In this document: positions 22,802-42,934 of the stretch, in pieces
How the letters are laid out: each line of letters opens with the position of its first letter
Numbering within the stretch: the stretch's first letter is position 1
NCBI RefSeq assembly: GCF_964355755.1
Contig: NC_092670.1
Location: forward strand, 37,931,795-37,995,794
DNA length: 64,000 nucleotides
Direction: 5' to 3'
Origin: Antedon mediterranea
Lineage: Eukaryota > Echinodermata > Crinoidea > Comatulida > Antedonidae
The notes under the pieces: generated by a model
Seen by the model: the letters and a program-made list of their open reading frames with translations, nothing else
Database searches by the model: none
Told to the model about the DNA's origin: nothing
Translations under genes and position numbers: made by a program

Positions 22802-24199
22802 ATGAAGTGTATTAAAATGGGATTAAAGCGGGAAGTTATGCTTTCTTACATGTGTCTTCTATACATTCAACACATCAGCTGTACTATTACGTGTGATTTT
22901 CAACCTGAAAAACCGGTCATAGGTGAAATAATTCAGTTTAATTGCGTTACAATTGGACCGGTGCTCAATGGATCGAGACTTCGTGTGATTAGGCCCAAAC
23001 ACCATGAGAAATCTAAGAAAGTTTCACAACAAAATGGTAAAAATGGAGAACTACATGCTAGTTACGAATGGACGATGACGGCTGCTGATTTTGAGCTTGA
23101 AATAAAATGTAGAGAAAAATTCAACGACAATACAACTAATGTATGTGCATTAACAATACCTAAGCCTATAGCTGTATCAGATCCAACATTTTTACCGACA
23201 ATAGAGATTACCACAGATGCTAAAAAGGGTATACCAGAGCCCAACGTTGGGGCGAATTCGGGAGAAACCCAGTTAGTTAGGCCGACACCAATGGTTCAAG
23301 TTACAAGTGAAGACTTTATAACGCATGATATACAGTACATTACTACATATCAGGAAGATTACAACGATATATTAGATGGAATTGACGAAGATGGAGGAGG
23401 TCTATCATTATTTGAACTTTATCCTACAATTTTCTGGGGTCTTGTTGTTGGAATGGTTACAATATTTTTCGTTGTGATCATAGCCACCATGTGTTTAGTC
23501 TTTCTCACACAATCAAAACGACGCAAAGAAAATATGCAGACTACTGTACCGTATACAGGATCGATGGAGATTCTTACTGGTCCATTCAGGAAACCTGCCG
23601 GAGCATATTTAGATTTGAACGAGTCTAGCACTGCTCAAGCGTCGACCTCAGCCACGGTCGTCGATCGTGCTTGCCAAACGATACCTTGTAATCTACCCTG
23701 GCTAGCAGTTGATGTAGATAACGATTTTGCCTATTATGAACCTCAAGATTTAGTGGCGCGACCAGCATCTGTTGCAGGATGTGGGAATCTAGAGATTGTA
23801 CCAAATGTTTTAGGTTCGCGCGGCGGTTATATACAGACAAAGCATGGCTTAGCACGGAGTGAATCTGACCGTCGGTACTCCGAGCTGTGCCGCACACGAA
23901 CCGATAATGATCCGCAATTTTACATTCCACCAAAGCGGATACACAGACATTCTGACCACGAGATGTATCACATGCAGAAATACAATTCTCAATTGTATGA
24001 TGAGGCTCCACCAGTTGCGGTAGAATTCGAACCAGTGCGGAGGTACAAACGCCGTGCAAACCAAATAGCTGCTGGTGGTACGCGTCAGTCGCGTCCCTAT
24101 AGCTATATTGACCCTAGTATTGCGCAACTTGTTCCACCGTCTGCTTCCGGTAAACGCAAAGCTGGAAGCAGAGAAGAACTTTCAGACAGTTCTTTGTAA
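22802..24199 (+). CDS. Single-pass membrane protein with Ig-like ectodomain (unrecognised)
   Basis: A long uninterrupted frame, open from 22625. I favour ATG at 22802 or 22817 because MLSYMCLLYIQHISC then forms a signal peptide; starting at 22625 would bury it about 70 residues in. Numbered from 22625: ectodomain about 88-268 with ITC..., FNCVTIGP, YEWTM and IKCREKF, spaced like an Ig-like fold with paired Cys, sequons NGS (115) and NTT (169), and an acidic Asp/Tyr stretch; transmembrane segment about 269-294 (IFWGLVVGMVTIFFVVIIA); stop-transfer QSKRRK; Tyr/Arg-rich cytoplasmic tail of about 225 residues. No intron is needed. I do not recognise a named family; an adhesion or signalling receptor is possible. 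Confidence 0.75.
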   Translation: MKCIKMGLKREVMLSYMCLLYIQHISCTITCDFQPEKPVIGEIIQFNCVTIGPVLNGSRLRVIRPKHHEKSKKVSQQNGKNGELHASYEWTMTAADFELEIKCREKFNDNTTNVCALTIPKPIAVSDPTFLPTIEITTDAKKGIPEPNVGANSGETQLVRPTPMVQVTSEDFITHDIQYITTYQEDYNDILDGIDEDGGGLSLFELYPTIFWGLVVGMVTIFFVVIIATMCLVFLTQSKRRKENMQTTVPYTGSMEILTGPFRKPAGAYLDLNESSTAQASTSATVVDRACQTIPCNLPWLAVDVDNDFAYYEPQDLVARPASVAGCGNLEIVPNVLGSRGGYIQTKHGLARSESDRRYSELCRTRTDNDPQFYIPPKRIHRHSDHEMYHMQKYNSQLYDEAPPVAVEFEPVRRYKRRANQIAAGGTRQSRPYSYIDPSIAQLVPPSASGKRKAGSREELSDSSL

Positions 24200-24803
24200 C
24201 TGATAGAAAATGTGATATATAAGTTCATATAATGACGTAGTAGCTTTTTAAACGATATCGCAAGAAGTAACTATTCCTCAGAGTTATAAACAGTTAGTAT
24301 GCCTACGTTTCGATCCCAAAATAACGATATTGTAACCATTTTTAACCAGTTAAAGGATATTTGTACTATATGTATATATATATATCACTGGCTAAGGCAT
24401 GTTGGTGAAATTAAAAGATATCAATATGTTACTAATACGTTTCTGCAGCCAACTTATCCGATAGGCTAAAAGATTGGTTGAAGATGAGATTGGTTAATGT
24501 TATCCAATCATCATGCTGCAAAAACATTACCCTAAAGCTGCCTTCAATAAACATATATATAACTATGCATAATATTGTGTATAAAAACATTTGTATTATT
24601 CTAAATATTAATTTGATATGATCATTGTATTTATTGATTTGTGTATGTATTTTGTGTGTATATGTTTTTAGTTAGGTCCTACTCGTATTTTATTTCTCCA
24701 GATGACTTTTGAACTGTAGGTTTAACGATTGTATTTATCTTCGGCCATTCGTAACATTGCAGGCGATGTAAAGAGTGTATTTCTCTCATTGCAACTTAAT
24801 AAA
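24200..24803 (+). other. 3' UTR of the membrane-protein gene
   Basis: No gene. AATAAA at 24798-24803 (ACTTAATAAATTAA), about 600 bases after the stop, is the first good polyadenylation signal in this orientation. Confidence 0.5.
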
Positions 24804-24851
24804 TTAATTTCCTCTGTTTAAATATGATTTGCGGAGGAGCTTCCTAGCGAC

Positions 24852-25006
24852 CAGTGGTGTAAAGGCATGAGCGCTCACTGGCTAAGGGGCCCTGGATCTT
24901 ATGGGTCTCCCTGAGCAGTGTCCAGAGGAAAAACAGGAATTAAAATATGTCGAAAAAGATTGGGGTTCCTAAGCCTGAGTCGTCAGGCCTTTGCGTTACG
25001 CCAATG
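24852..25006. mobile_element. hAT-like MITE, copy 2
   Basis: Left end CAGTGGTGTAAAGGCATGAG; right end TTGCGTTACGCCAATG. Flanks CTAGCGAC (24844-24851) and CAAGCGAC (25007-25014) match at 7 of 8 bases, a likely 8-bp target duplication. The sequence GAGCGCTCACTGGCTAA is shared, in opposite orientation, with the copies at 1465 and 33730. Confidence 0.7.
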
Positions 25007-26109
25007 CAAGCGACCAGTCGAATACCTGTTAACATACTCACTTTCTGTCGTTTAGAAGTATGTTTACTGGATTACACTTCCTTTCTTATAGAAACGATAC
25101 TCCATCAATCAATGGAATTATATTGATTATTAATTTGTAATGTTGTTTAATATTGTTTGAATACACTGTGCCACGGAACTGATTTGTATAATTTTAAGAC
25201 AATATTTCACACCATAACCATGTACACAAAACATTAATACGAACAACAATTACTGTACAGTATCAACAACTGTACACATTTTTTACTGCAGTAATAGTTT
25301 TAATTCGATCGTGATTTGTGCATTCATTATAGTTTTAAATGTCATTTTCTTAACAAATATGTGTTTCCTTTCCTTTAATCAAAAACTTTACACATTTTTT
25401 ACTGCAGTAATTGTTTCTGCCGATTCTCGGTAATGCATCTAGAATTCTCTACTCATATTATTAGTAATACAACATCACAGATGTATTACATGTATCTCCT
25501 AATATCATACCATAACCTAACCCTTAATCTAACGTTACATACTGGCATCACATGTGATACAAATGAGATGCTGTATTACACAATTTTCCTATGATACTGT
25601 ACACATATTGTAGTACTGAAGATACAGCAAACTAGATTTGTGTAAACTATAAACATTTTCAACAAATATTAGTTTTATTTATTATATGGTGTATTGTACA
25701 TGTACTGCATTGCATTGTATTACGGATGCTTTTATTAATAAAATAATAACCTTAGAAATGTCTAATTATTTATTGATACTCTCAATAGATTGATGACATC
25801 ATTAATTATTATTTAATTTAAAAAGTATTCATTGTACTATAAACTCTGAAGCGTTTACAACGCTCTACAACTTACATGTCTTGACAAACCTATAGCCTCT
25901 ATGTATACGCTATACTATTTATAAGCCCAGGTATATCAGTAGGTTATATATAACCCCTACTACTGATATACCTTGATAGGCATTCTCTAGGCATTGACGA
26001 GTTTAGTCGCTTGGAATGTTCCTTGCATGGTACGACGATACAAATTTACATACAGCTGCATGCGTCGTACTCTTACTACTGATTGTACGTTGTTTATATG
26101 TTTCTTGTT
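25007..26109. other. Intergenic, duplicated in part near 48-52 kb
   Basis: No gene. About 25250-25560 (ACTGTACACATTTTTTACTG, TGTGATTTGTGCATTCAT, GTATCTCCTAATAT) has diverged counterparts at about 48100-48600. About 25995-26110 (GTTCCT[T/C]GCATGGTACGAC) has one at 52150-52227. These are the 3' flanks of the two mucin-PAN genes. Confidence 0.55.
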
Positions 26110-29100
26110 TTAAGTCCACACTGCCACAATGTAACTAATCGCGTTAGTGAATGTATTGATGTCATCTTCAGAATCACCGTCCAAGATGGAAAGTAAGTAG
26201 CATCTTTTAGCATTAAACATTACTGATACACACGCACTTTTCAACATGCATTGAGTCGAACAAGTAATCGCAGAATGTGTGTACATGACCTGTAGCACGT
26301 TGTGGTGATCAGACGTGCGAGATTCTGTGAACCTCAAAAGGCCCCGTCGAAATCGATTATCTGTGGGGAAAATATTTCAATGGTATTAAAACAAATTGTG
26401 TAGTACATTTCCCAATAAAAGTAAGCCTAGTTCAACACAAGTGTAACCAAACCCCCAAATATCCACCTATACCTTGTGTGGTTGTTTGTTCTGTTGTGGT
26501 TGGTTCCATGGTTGTCTGTAGCTCTGTAGTCGTAGGTATGGTTGTTGTCGTTAGTTCCATGGTTGTCTGCTGCTTCGTAGTCATTGGTGTGGTTGTTTGT
26601 TCTGTTGTGGTTGGTTCCATGGTTGTCTGTAGCTCTATAGTCGTAGGTATGGTTGTTGTCGTTAGTTCCATGGTTGTCTGCTGCTTCGTAGTCATTGGTG
26701 TAGTTGTTGGTTCTGCTGTGGTTGGTTCCATGGTTGTCTGTAGCTCTGTCGTCGTAGGTATGGTTGTTGTTAGTTCTGTGGTTGTCTGCTGCTTCGTTGT
26801 CATTGGTATAGTTGTTTGTTCCGCTGTGGTTGGTTCGATAGTTGTCTGTAGCTCTGTAGCCGTTTGTATGGTTGTCGTTAGTTCCATGGTTGTCTGCTGC
26901 TTCGTAGTAATTGGTGCAGTTGTTTGTTCCGCTGTGGTTGATTCCATTGTTGTCTGTAGTTCTGTAGTCATTGGTGTAGTTGTTGGTTCTGCTGTGGTTG
27001 GTTCCATGGTTGTCTGTAGCTCTGTCGTCGTAGGTATGGTTGTTGTCGTTAGTTCCATGGTTGTATACTCCTCCGTAGTCATTGGTGCAGTTGTTTGTTC
27101 TGTTGTGGTTGGTTCCATGGTTGTATGTAGCTCTGTAGTCGTAGGTATGGTTGTTGTCGTTAGTTCCATGGTTGTCTGCTGCTTCGTAGTCATTGGTGTA
27201 GTTGTTTGTTCCGCTGTGGTTGGTTCCATGGTTGTCTGTAGCTCTGTAGTCGTAGGTATGGTTTTTGTCGTTAGTTCCATGGTTGTCTGCTGCTTCGTAG
27301 TCATTGGTGTAGTTGTTGGTTCCGCTGTGGTTGGTTCCATGGTTGTCTGTAGCTCTGTAGTCTTTGGTATAGTTGTTTGTTCCGCTGTGGTTGGTTCCAT
27401 CGCTGAAAAGCAGAAAACATTTTTAAATTTTCAGATTTCCACTTGGGAAGAGTTAAATCTTCACTGGTTCCACTAAACGTTGGAAAAATGACTTTCTCAT
27501 TAGTTATGTGATGTACAGTAATGTAAATGAGAACATGCAATTTGTTGATTGGTTTGTAAATCACTGTCTTTCCAGTTGTTTAAAACCAATTCGAACGTCA
27601 CACGTCAGAGGCCATGCTGCGAGCGCGTACAATAATGACGTCAGCCTTGTAGAGTCACTGACGGACCTTTGAACGCCTAAAGAAAATATATAACTTTCTT
27701 GTTTACCTGAGCAACCGAGGAGTTCAAATCTTAAACTTGGCCAACCAGACCACCCGAGCACTCGAATACGGATTAATCTTGCGGTTACAGCTTCATCCAA
27801 CATATTGGTCACATGGGAATTTTTATTGAAATTTCCTGTAAACTATAATACGTTTATACAATTATTTTACGCAATTCTTTGTAAAAGTATATAAAATATA
27901 AGGTGAAACTGAAAAAATCGTTTAAAAAATTGATTTAACCCGCAGAAAGTGAAGCCGCAAACTTCGCCCAGGTCGTCTTTAGCTCTGTCTACACTACCAA
28001 ACATTATGTGACAAAAACATGGGATGCACCCATATATGGTGGACATGATGATGTCATCACTACCATATTTGGCCATATCCCACTTTTTTTGTCAAACTAG
28101 TTTGATAGTGTAGACAGAGCTTTATGCCAATTTTTTAAAGCGTAACGGGAGGTCAAATGACAGTCAAGAATATAAATAGTTGCTAGACATCAATAAAAAT
28201 TCGGGTTTGCAAGGAGGTATTATTTTAATACTTTAGTTAAAACTTGTTCGTTCATTTTTATGAGGCCTTTATGGATTTTTCAAATAATCGTTTGTTTTTA
28301 GTAGTATTGAATGATTATGGTCGTTTTATACATACGTCATTGTCAATTGCTTTTTTGAAGTTGTTCCCGTCGTCACCGTATAGAACTTCGTAGAGCGTTA
28401 CCCATTCTGAAAGGTAGTTGCTCCCCTGAGTGATGACCCCAGTGACTGTATGAACGCTACCTAAGTCAGCTTGAATCCACTGGCCTACTGCGGCAGCATT
28501 GGGACCCCAGGCTCCGTTTCCATTTACACCCCTCAAGGAATTCAGATGTCCATAATGAGGGTAATACATCGTATTGTATATACTTGATGCTGAAAATTGT
28601 TCGGGTGGAATTCTTCCATCCTCTATACCAAGTGGCTCATTGCAAGACTCTACAGTAAAATATCATTTTGTGTTTGAATGCATTAGAGGACAACGATGTA
28701 GCCTACAGTAGCATTGTATAAAATACAATTCCATTCCTTATATGGACAACGCCAAACTTCCTTTATAACTACGCTTGACATTGTATCTAAAGTATGGATA
28801 CGATTATCATAAATATTTTACATTCAACGATTGCTTTTTTTAAATTAAAAAATAGCTAAAATCAGAAAAATAGTACAGTCTGTTGGTATTTATCGCGGCC
28901 AGACATCAAACGACTGTTACGAGTTCCTATCAAGGCGAGCTCAGTGTCCTGTTGTTAGATTGCCTTAATTTAAATCGTACAATTTGTTTTCGAATATTAA
29001 GTATTTCTTCTATACGGTTTGATTCAATTTTTAGTTATGCCTTTCTTATCACACATTCTTGGTGTTACGACGACAACTTTCAAGTGTCCAGGTATGTTAC

Positions 29101-29234
29101 TTAATAATATGCCTAGTTTACTACTAAACCCAGAAGTATCATTAACATGAAATTATTTAAAAAAAATTCTCACCTGTAGCTTCAACTCTTAAAAACATGA
29201 GAACGATTACCAACAAAGTAGGCCTAATCATCAT
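26110..29234 (-). CDS. Secreted F5/8C - Thr-rich mucin - PAN protein
   Basis: Probably an extracellular sugar- or surface-binding mucin-like protein. Exons seen: 29234-29174, 28649-28336, 27835-27707, 27402-26473, 26360-26110. Exon 1 is a signal peptide (MMIRPTLLVIVLMFL). Exons 2-3 form an F5/8 type C (discoidin) domain: CNEPLG at the start, WIQADLG, NYLSEWVTLYEVLYG, TARLIRIRVLGW and closing ELLGC. Exon 4 is about eight 36-37-residue Thr-rich units (TTELQTTMEPTT), likely heavily O-glycosylated. Exon 5 is a PAN/apple-like domain (CSTQCMLKSACVSVMFNAKRCYLL) and the stop. Phases agree except between exons 2 and 3: exon 2 ends in phase 0 and exon 3 needs one preceding base, so a small exon of 3n+1 bases in the F5/8C domain is probably unlocated at 27836-28335. 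The paralogous tail is at 52228. Confidence 0.85.
27981..28121. mobile_element. AGCTCTG MITE, copy j
   Basis: A complete 141-bp palindromic copy in the intron that should contain the missing F5/8C mini-exon. AGCTCTGTCTACACTACC and GATAGTGTAGACAGAGCT, with TTA/TTTA flanks. Confidence 0.82.
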
Positions 29235-30061
29235 TTTTTAAATTTACACTATTAGAAATAACAACGCTACAACTCAGAGCATCTCTAGATCATAGTGTGA
29301 AACATGATCTTACGACGAATGAATTGTGAACAATGCCGCATTCATTAAAAAAACGGTAATTGTTCAATCAATATTTACGTGTTGTGACCTCTTGTTTATG
29401 TTATATCATATAGCGGTCATTAGCGAAGTTTTATACAAAAGTGTCATTACGGTATTTATAATTGTCGGCACTTAGAAAACAAGGAACGACAATATTTAGG
29501 CTTGTGACTTATTCAATTAAAGGTCAACCAATGTTTTATAAGTCATCAAAGTTTTATTGTAATTACGTCATTATTATTAATTAATAATAATTGGCACTTG
29601 GAAGATTTAGGCATACATTCAGCAAAACTAATAGTAACAATTGATTTCATCCGAGAGCAAAATTCGTAAACTTAGCTTTGATCATCCTAGGCCAAGTTGT
29701 TTGGGATGACAAACCATCACATTTCGCATCTAACAATAAGTGATGCGTGACGGGAGGTCAAATTACTGTCCAGGTGCTACATAAATATATTTTCTCTCCC
29801 TATATCATACAGGCCTAATTTATATAGCTAATGTACTCAGTCTCTCGGAAACCTGACATTTGTTTTATAAACATAAAAATACATTTTATCAAACACATTT
29901 TATTTCCAATTATCTAAAGGCATTCAGATAATCCGGAAGCTTTGAGTTTATTTTTATAGTGTACGGTAATATTGCGTCTTGGGGCTTGATTCTGACGTTC
30001 CCAATGAATCTTTACGCACATACGCGAGCAACTAAGCCCCAAATATGGTCATAACTTGTTA
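29235..30061. other. Intergenic between convergently ordered minus-strand genes
   Basis: No gene. The right part holds the TTC38 3' UTR. AATAAA on the minus strand at 29947-29952 is about 110 bases past the TTC38 stop and is a plausible polyadenylation signal. Confidence 0.5.
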
Positions 30062-38142
<8,081 letters not shown>

Positions 38143-38342
38143 TTAGTTCAGTATTTTGTTATTAAATAAACAAAATATATGATATAACCATTGAGCTATA
38201 ATTTTTAAAGCTACATGATATTATAACATTATAACAATCAATATCTATATAGTAATCCTAATGACACCGTTCGTTACTTATGATGTATCGAGACCTGATT
38301 GTCAATACCGTGCCTGATTGGTCAGAAGTTGCGCAGTCCATG

Positions 38343-38499
38343 ATGTCTACACCAATCAAACTTTATGTGACAAAAAATGTGATGTGCCCATAATATGGAC
38401 ATGATGATGTCATACCACTACCATATTTGGACATATCACTGCCATATTTGGGCACATCACACTTTTTTTGCCAAATAGTTTGATAGTGCAGCCAGAGAT
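38343..38499. mobile_element. AGCTCTG MITE, copy o
   Basis: The last copy seen in the window. Internal sequence is typical (ATGTGATGTGCCCATA, GATGATGTCATACCACTACC); both outer ends are diverged (GTCTACACCAATC and GATAGTGCAGCCAGAGA). Confidence 0.72.
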
Positions 38500-38702
38500 G
38501 GCCACGCATGGCACATATTTTTAAAGTTGTTTTGTGACGTGTATATACCGTATAATCGATTGTTATTAGTTTTTGGGGGGAGTTTATATTTGGTGCTATA
38601 CATTAATAGACGGATTAAACGAAAACTTACCTTTTTTACGTTTGATCTCGATTTTATGAGATAGGTAGGGTGACCTATATTTAGTGCTATACATTTAATA
38701 TA

Positions 38703-41700
38703 CTAGATGGTAGGCTCGCTTTGCTCGCGTACCATCTAGGTCGTGTCCACAGATGGCTCTCGAATACACATTTAGTAATTTCAGCGTAAAAAAAACTGGC
38801 GATTTCAAATGTACGTACCGCAGGACTATAAATACATTGTCGTTTTCAGAAACGAATAAATAGACACGATGATTAATGTAGTCAACTAAAATTAGCACAT
38901 TGGGAATTAGGCCTACTTCCGAAGGAGAAACTTGTCTTAAAATGAGTCCAAAAAACTAAAACTGTCCCTGTTATAGTCGATTGAAATAGTAAAGTACATG
39001 TAACGATACACCACTACGACGTTTATATTTTTTATCTATATATCAATTTACGTAAGGGCAAAATTCGGTAAATCGCGCGTTATTTATAGAATGTTTACTC
39101 GATGGTATATAAAGTTGGTTCGTACTTTCGGTACTGATTTTAACCACCTGATGTAACCCTGTTTACTAATTAAATTTAGTTCGATAATTAGTTATTGACG
39201 ATTAAAACGAATTTAGGTTCAACGGTTTGCCCCAAATAGGGGTGTTTTTCGATCGTAGTATACACTGTCTAATGGATGTCCATCTTGAAAATTACCCGCA
39301 GACGATAATACGAGGATGCTTCGCATTTTCCTATCTCCTCTTACGATAATTGTTTTTAATGGCTGAAAACCGGTTGAACAGCTCGAGTACAGCATCATAA
39401 TGTTGAAGACAGGCCGATTTTCTTTAAAAAATACTATTTTGATAGATTTAATATACGTTTATACAAATGTATTGATTTGCGATGAATGGAACATTCCAAT
39501 CTCTGTTCCACAAGTGTCTATTCCCTCAGGTGTCGTAAAGGCAAGTCCTGTATACTCATAACATTCATTCATTCCATTTTTTTTTTCAATCTGTGCTGCA
39601 GAGGTTGGATATAAATTTTTTTTAAACGGATAATGAGCTAGCGTTTTCACTCGCCATATATTATGTACAAATCGTTATTATTGCAGTTAAACCACCCACA
39701 TCATCACCCTTCCCTCACTGGCATGAGTAGCGTTGTAAAACCAGTAGAGGATAGGCCTAAGGTACATCACATGGCCTAAACGCAGAACAACGTTGGTGGG
39801 TAGGGTAGGAACCCCGGTAGGAACCAACTTAAGTATGAATTGGCTCTAAGAAACAATTGAAAACCATTAGGCCTACTAATTAAGTTGAGTTGGATAATTT
39901 AATATTTATTGACGATTAAATCGAATTTATGATTTTCCCCGAATAGAGGTGGTTTTCACAAATTGTTTTACATTATATAAACATACACGTCGTAGTGATG
40001 TATCGTTACATGTACTGTACTATTTCAATCCACTAGGACGGTGATAGTTTCAACAAAGTATTACATCGCAATGTTTTACTGTGTTTAGTGGTATATTATT
40101 TGTAAAACATGAAAACAATAATAATAATAATAATAACTGGTACTTGATATAGCGCATTATGCTGAAAACCTCAATGCGCTTTACAAAGACAGAAAAATTT
40201 AGAAAATTACAAATTAAAAAGGTGGGTTTTGAGGAGAGATTTGAAGACACTGGTGGAAGTAGCCTGACGGATTTCAATAGGCAACGCATTCCATAGAGAA
40301 ACGAATGCCGAAGAAAATGAACGATTTCCATAAAACTTAGTGGAAGGATGAAATATATGGGCAAGAAGAGACTCAGATCTAGATCTCAGAGACCGCTTAG
40401 GAACATAAGGTTGAATAAGTTCAATTAATATTTCGTTACTAAATGGATAAAGAATATATTTAAAAATTGTTCCTCTTTGCACCCATCTTCTTCCCCATCC
40501 CTCAACCCGAATGTTACATACAAAACACAAATTAAGTTTGTTTAAATTTGACTTAAACAATTGGTCTCATTTTGTGACAAGTTTCTTTTTCGGAAGTAAT
40601 TCCCAGGGTGCTAATTTTAGTTGAGTACATAAATCACAGTGTCTATTTATTAGTTATCCGCTTAGTAGCGGATAACTCCTTGTAATCGTCCTGTTTCATC
40701 ATATTTTTTTTTTTTTTCTGTATTATACTTATTTCCTTCCGTCATTTTTGTGCGTCGCGTTTCTCTAAAACGTGTAAACAGAACATATCGTAACTTTGTC
40801 AACATATCGACATTTACGTGAACTTGTGCACCTCCTATTTTTGAATGACGTCAGAGTTGCGCAACGTGAATTACGCGCGATTTTATGAATTTCAATGATT
40901 GATTATAGACTAAAAACCAAACATAATTTTGTTTTGACACTTTGTGAAAATTTAAGTCACATCAAGCGCAAACTTTCTATGGATTAAAAATAGCACCATT
41001 CACAAAAAGTTACGCGCGCACGCGCGTTTAAAATTTTAGAGTTCGAAAAATCAACGTCTTATCAACTTTCTATGCGTTTCATGTCATTTTGAGCATGTCA
41101 AAAATTCCCACGCGCGCGAAACTTTTTACGCACGCGGTGCACACGTAGCGTTAAAAACATATTTTTTTCGCGTGATTTATGTTTTTTCAGCCTTTTATAG
41201 TAATGTTACCAACTTTTAAACAATTTCGACTTAAAATTACGTCATACGAGCACGTCGAATTAAATAATTTGCACGCGTTTCTGGTGAAAAAGTTCAAAAA
41301 ATCGTCACAATTATACCTATTTTTAAACAGTCATAGATTCTAAACTACATGGAGAACTTTTTTTTAATTACATATTCTGGAAGTTGATGAGTTGTAGATA
41401 TCGAATCATGCATTAATATGGCTAACCGGACATTGTGACGTCATCGTATGGCCACGCAAATATAAAATATAGGATTTTTGTCTCTTTCGTCATAGCTCAT
41501 CACATTTAATAGAGCGCATCTCCACTTATTCGTTGTTCATTTTCACCCCGATTTTAATATCTTTTAGGTCTATCAACTATGTTTTGCATGAATTAAAAAT
41601 TTTTTAATTTTTTTAACGTCATCATGCCTAAAAATTTAAATTACGTTGGTCACTAATTTCATCTTTACAGTAAATTTTAATCTGTTATAGCTCGTAAGAA

Positions 41701-42355
41701 TAAAATGTGATAATCACGATTAAAACGTTTTCAGGAAGCTATTGTATTGTAGATACAAAATCATGTGAAAATTGTGCCAATCGAATGTGGTGACGTCATC
41801 ATATGGCCAGTTAAATACAAAAGTCATATTTTCATCTTTTGCGTTATATTTCATTACATTTAAAAGAGCGCGCATCAATATTTCACGTATTCAAATTTCT
41901 TCTACACGTTAATATGTTGTTGCTGAGATAATTTCCTTCTGAAATTTCTACTTTTGCATTTCATTTTGAAACCGTCAAGATGTTAAAAATTACAATAAAA
42001 TACGGGTCCCGTAATTTCACCTATTTTACACTGTTTGTGATATGTATACAGATTGTACTGTGTATACTATGTATATGACACAAAATAACAGAATTCAGAA
42101 ATAACAACATATCATATTCTTCAGTTCAGGTCATAATGCCTTAATATTTTTCTGTGTGCAATATTCTAACGTATGACGTGCACGTGGCGTTTGTCGAGCG
42201 GATAACTAACTCGTCAAAGTGACGAGTTTCATGTCTAGTTCGTTCCTGTAAACGACATGTATTATTGTCCTGCGGTACGTACATTTGAAATCGCCAGTTT
42301 TTTAACGCTGAAATTATTATGTATTCGAGAACCATCTGTGGGCACGACCATCTAG
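38703..42355. mobile_element. Composite inverted-repeat element A with CTAG ends
   Basis: The left end CTAGATGGTAGGCTCGCTTT...CTCGCGTACCATCTAG is a hairpin, followed by CCACAGATGGCTCTCGAA. The right end reads, on the minus strand, CTAGATGGTCGTGCCCACAG...TGGTTCTCGAATACATAATA, so the ends are long inverted repeats. The core at about 39050-39640 recurs inverted at 42580-44645 and 62860-63328. A second hairpin, TTATCCGCTTAGTAGCGGATAA, lies at about 40655-40676, and about 41430-41530 and 41790-41880 are diverged direct repeats (GTGACGTCATCRTATGGCCA). A LINE 3' end is inserted at 40118-40560. The CTAG-T terminus after a hairpin also resembles a Helitron 3' end. No transposase frame is visible. Confidence 0.6.
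40118..40560 (-). pseudogene. 3' end of a CR1/L2-type LINE (ORF2 C-terminus)
   Basis: The minus strand encodes the usual end of ORF2 downstream of reverse transcriptase: QPYVPKRSLRSRSESLL, FYGNRSFSSAFVSLWNALPI, then VFKSLLKTHLFNL and stop at 40207. It is followed by TTTGTAAAGCGCATTGAGG, GCGCTATATCAAGTAC and a (TTA)n tail at about 40118-40137. A 5'-truncated insertion; the equivalent place in the copy at 61890-63328 lacks it. Confidence 0.82.
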
Positions 42356-42934
42356 TAATTACTAATTAATACAATAAACAGTAACCACATTCACACAGTA
42401 AGAAAATTTCGATTCAAATGGCGACCAAAAATGGTTATTACGTACAGTATTTACAATAATATTGTCAAAGTATTGCAATGCTATTATCTCAGTTTTAAGT
42501 TTATTCTCAAAGGGCCCATAAATTTACCTACTTGTGAGGGCTCATAAATTTACCTACAAACTGGGAGTCTGAGAGATTGGAATGTTCCATTCATCACAAA
42601 TCAATGCATTTGTATAAACGTATATTAAATCTATCAAAATAGTATTTTTTAAAGAAAATCGGCCTGTCTTCAACATTATGATACTGTACTCGAGCTGATC
42701 AACCGGTTTTCAGCTATTAAAAACAATTATCGTAGGAGGAGATAGGAAAATGTGAAGCATCCTCGTATTATTGTGTGCAGGTATTTTTTAAGAGGACATC
42801 CATTAGACAGTGTATACTACGGTCGGAAAACACCCCTATTTGGGGCAAATCGTTCAACCTAAATTCGTTTTAATTGTCAATAACTAATTATCTAACTCAA
42901 TTTAATTAGTAAACAGGGTTACATCTGGTGGTTT

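Noticed and set aside
23625-24127. Minus-strand frames of 92 and 144 codons
   Set aside because: Shadows of the 22802-24199 coding region, with no start context or domain.
26478-27476. A 332-codon plus-strand frame rich in Val, Cys and Ser
   Set aside because: It is the antisense of the Thr-rich mucin exon; the repeat unit has no stops on that strand. Splice signals, signal peptide and PAN exon support the minus strand.
39459-39650. A possible gene encoding NECYEYTGLAFTTPEG on the minus strand
   Set aside because: It lies in a repeat core present three times; the copy at 62800 does not keep the frame, and no domain is recognised.
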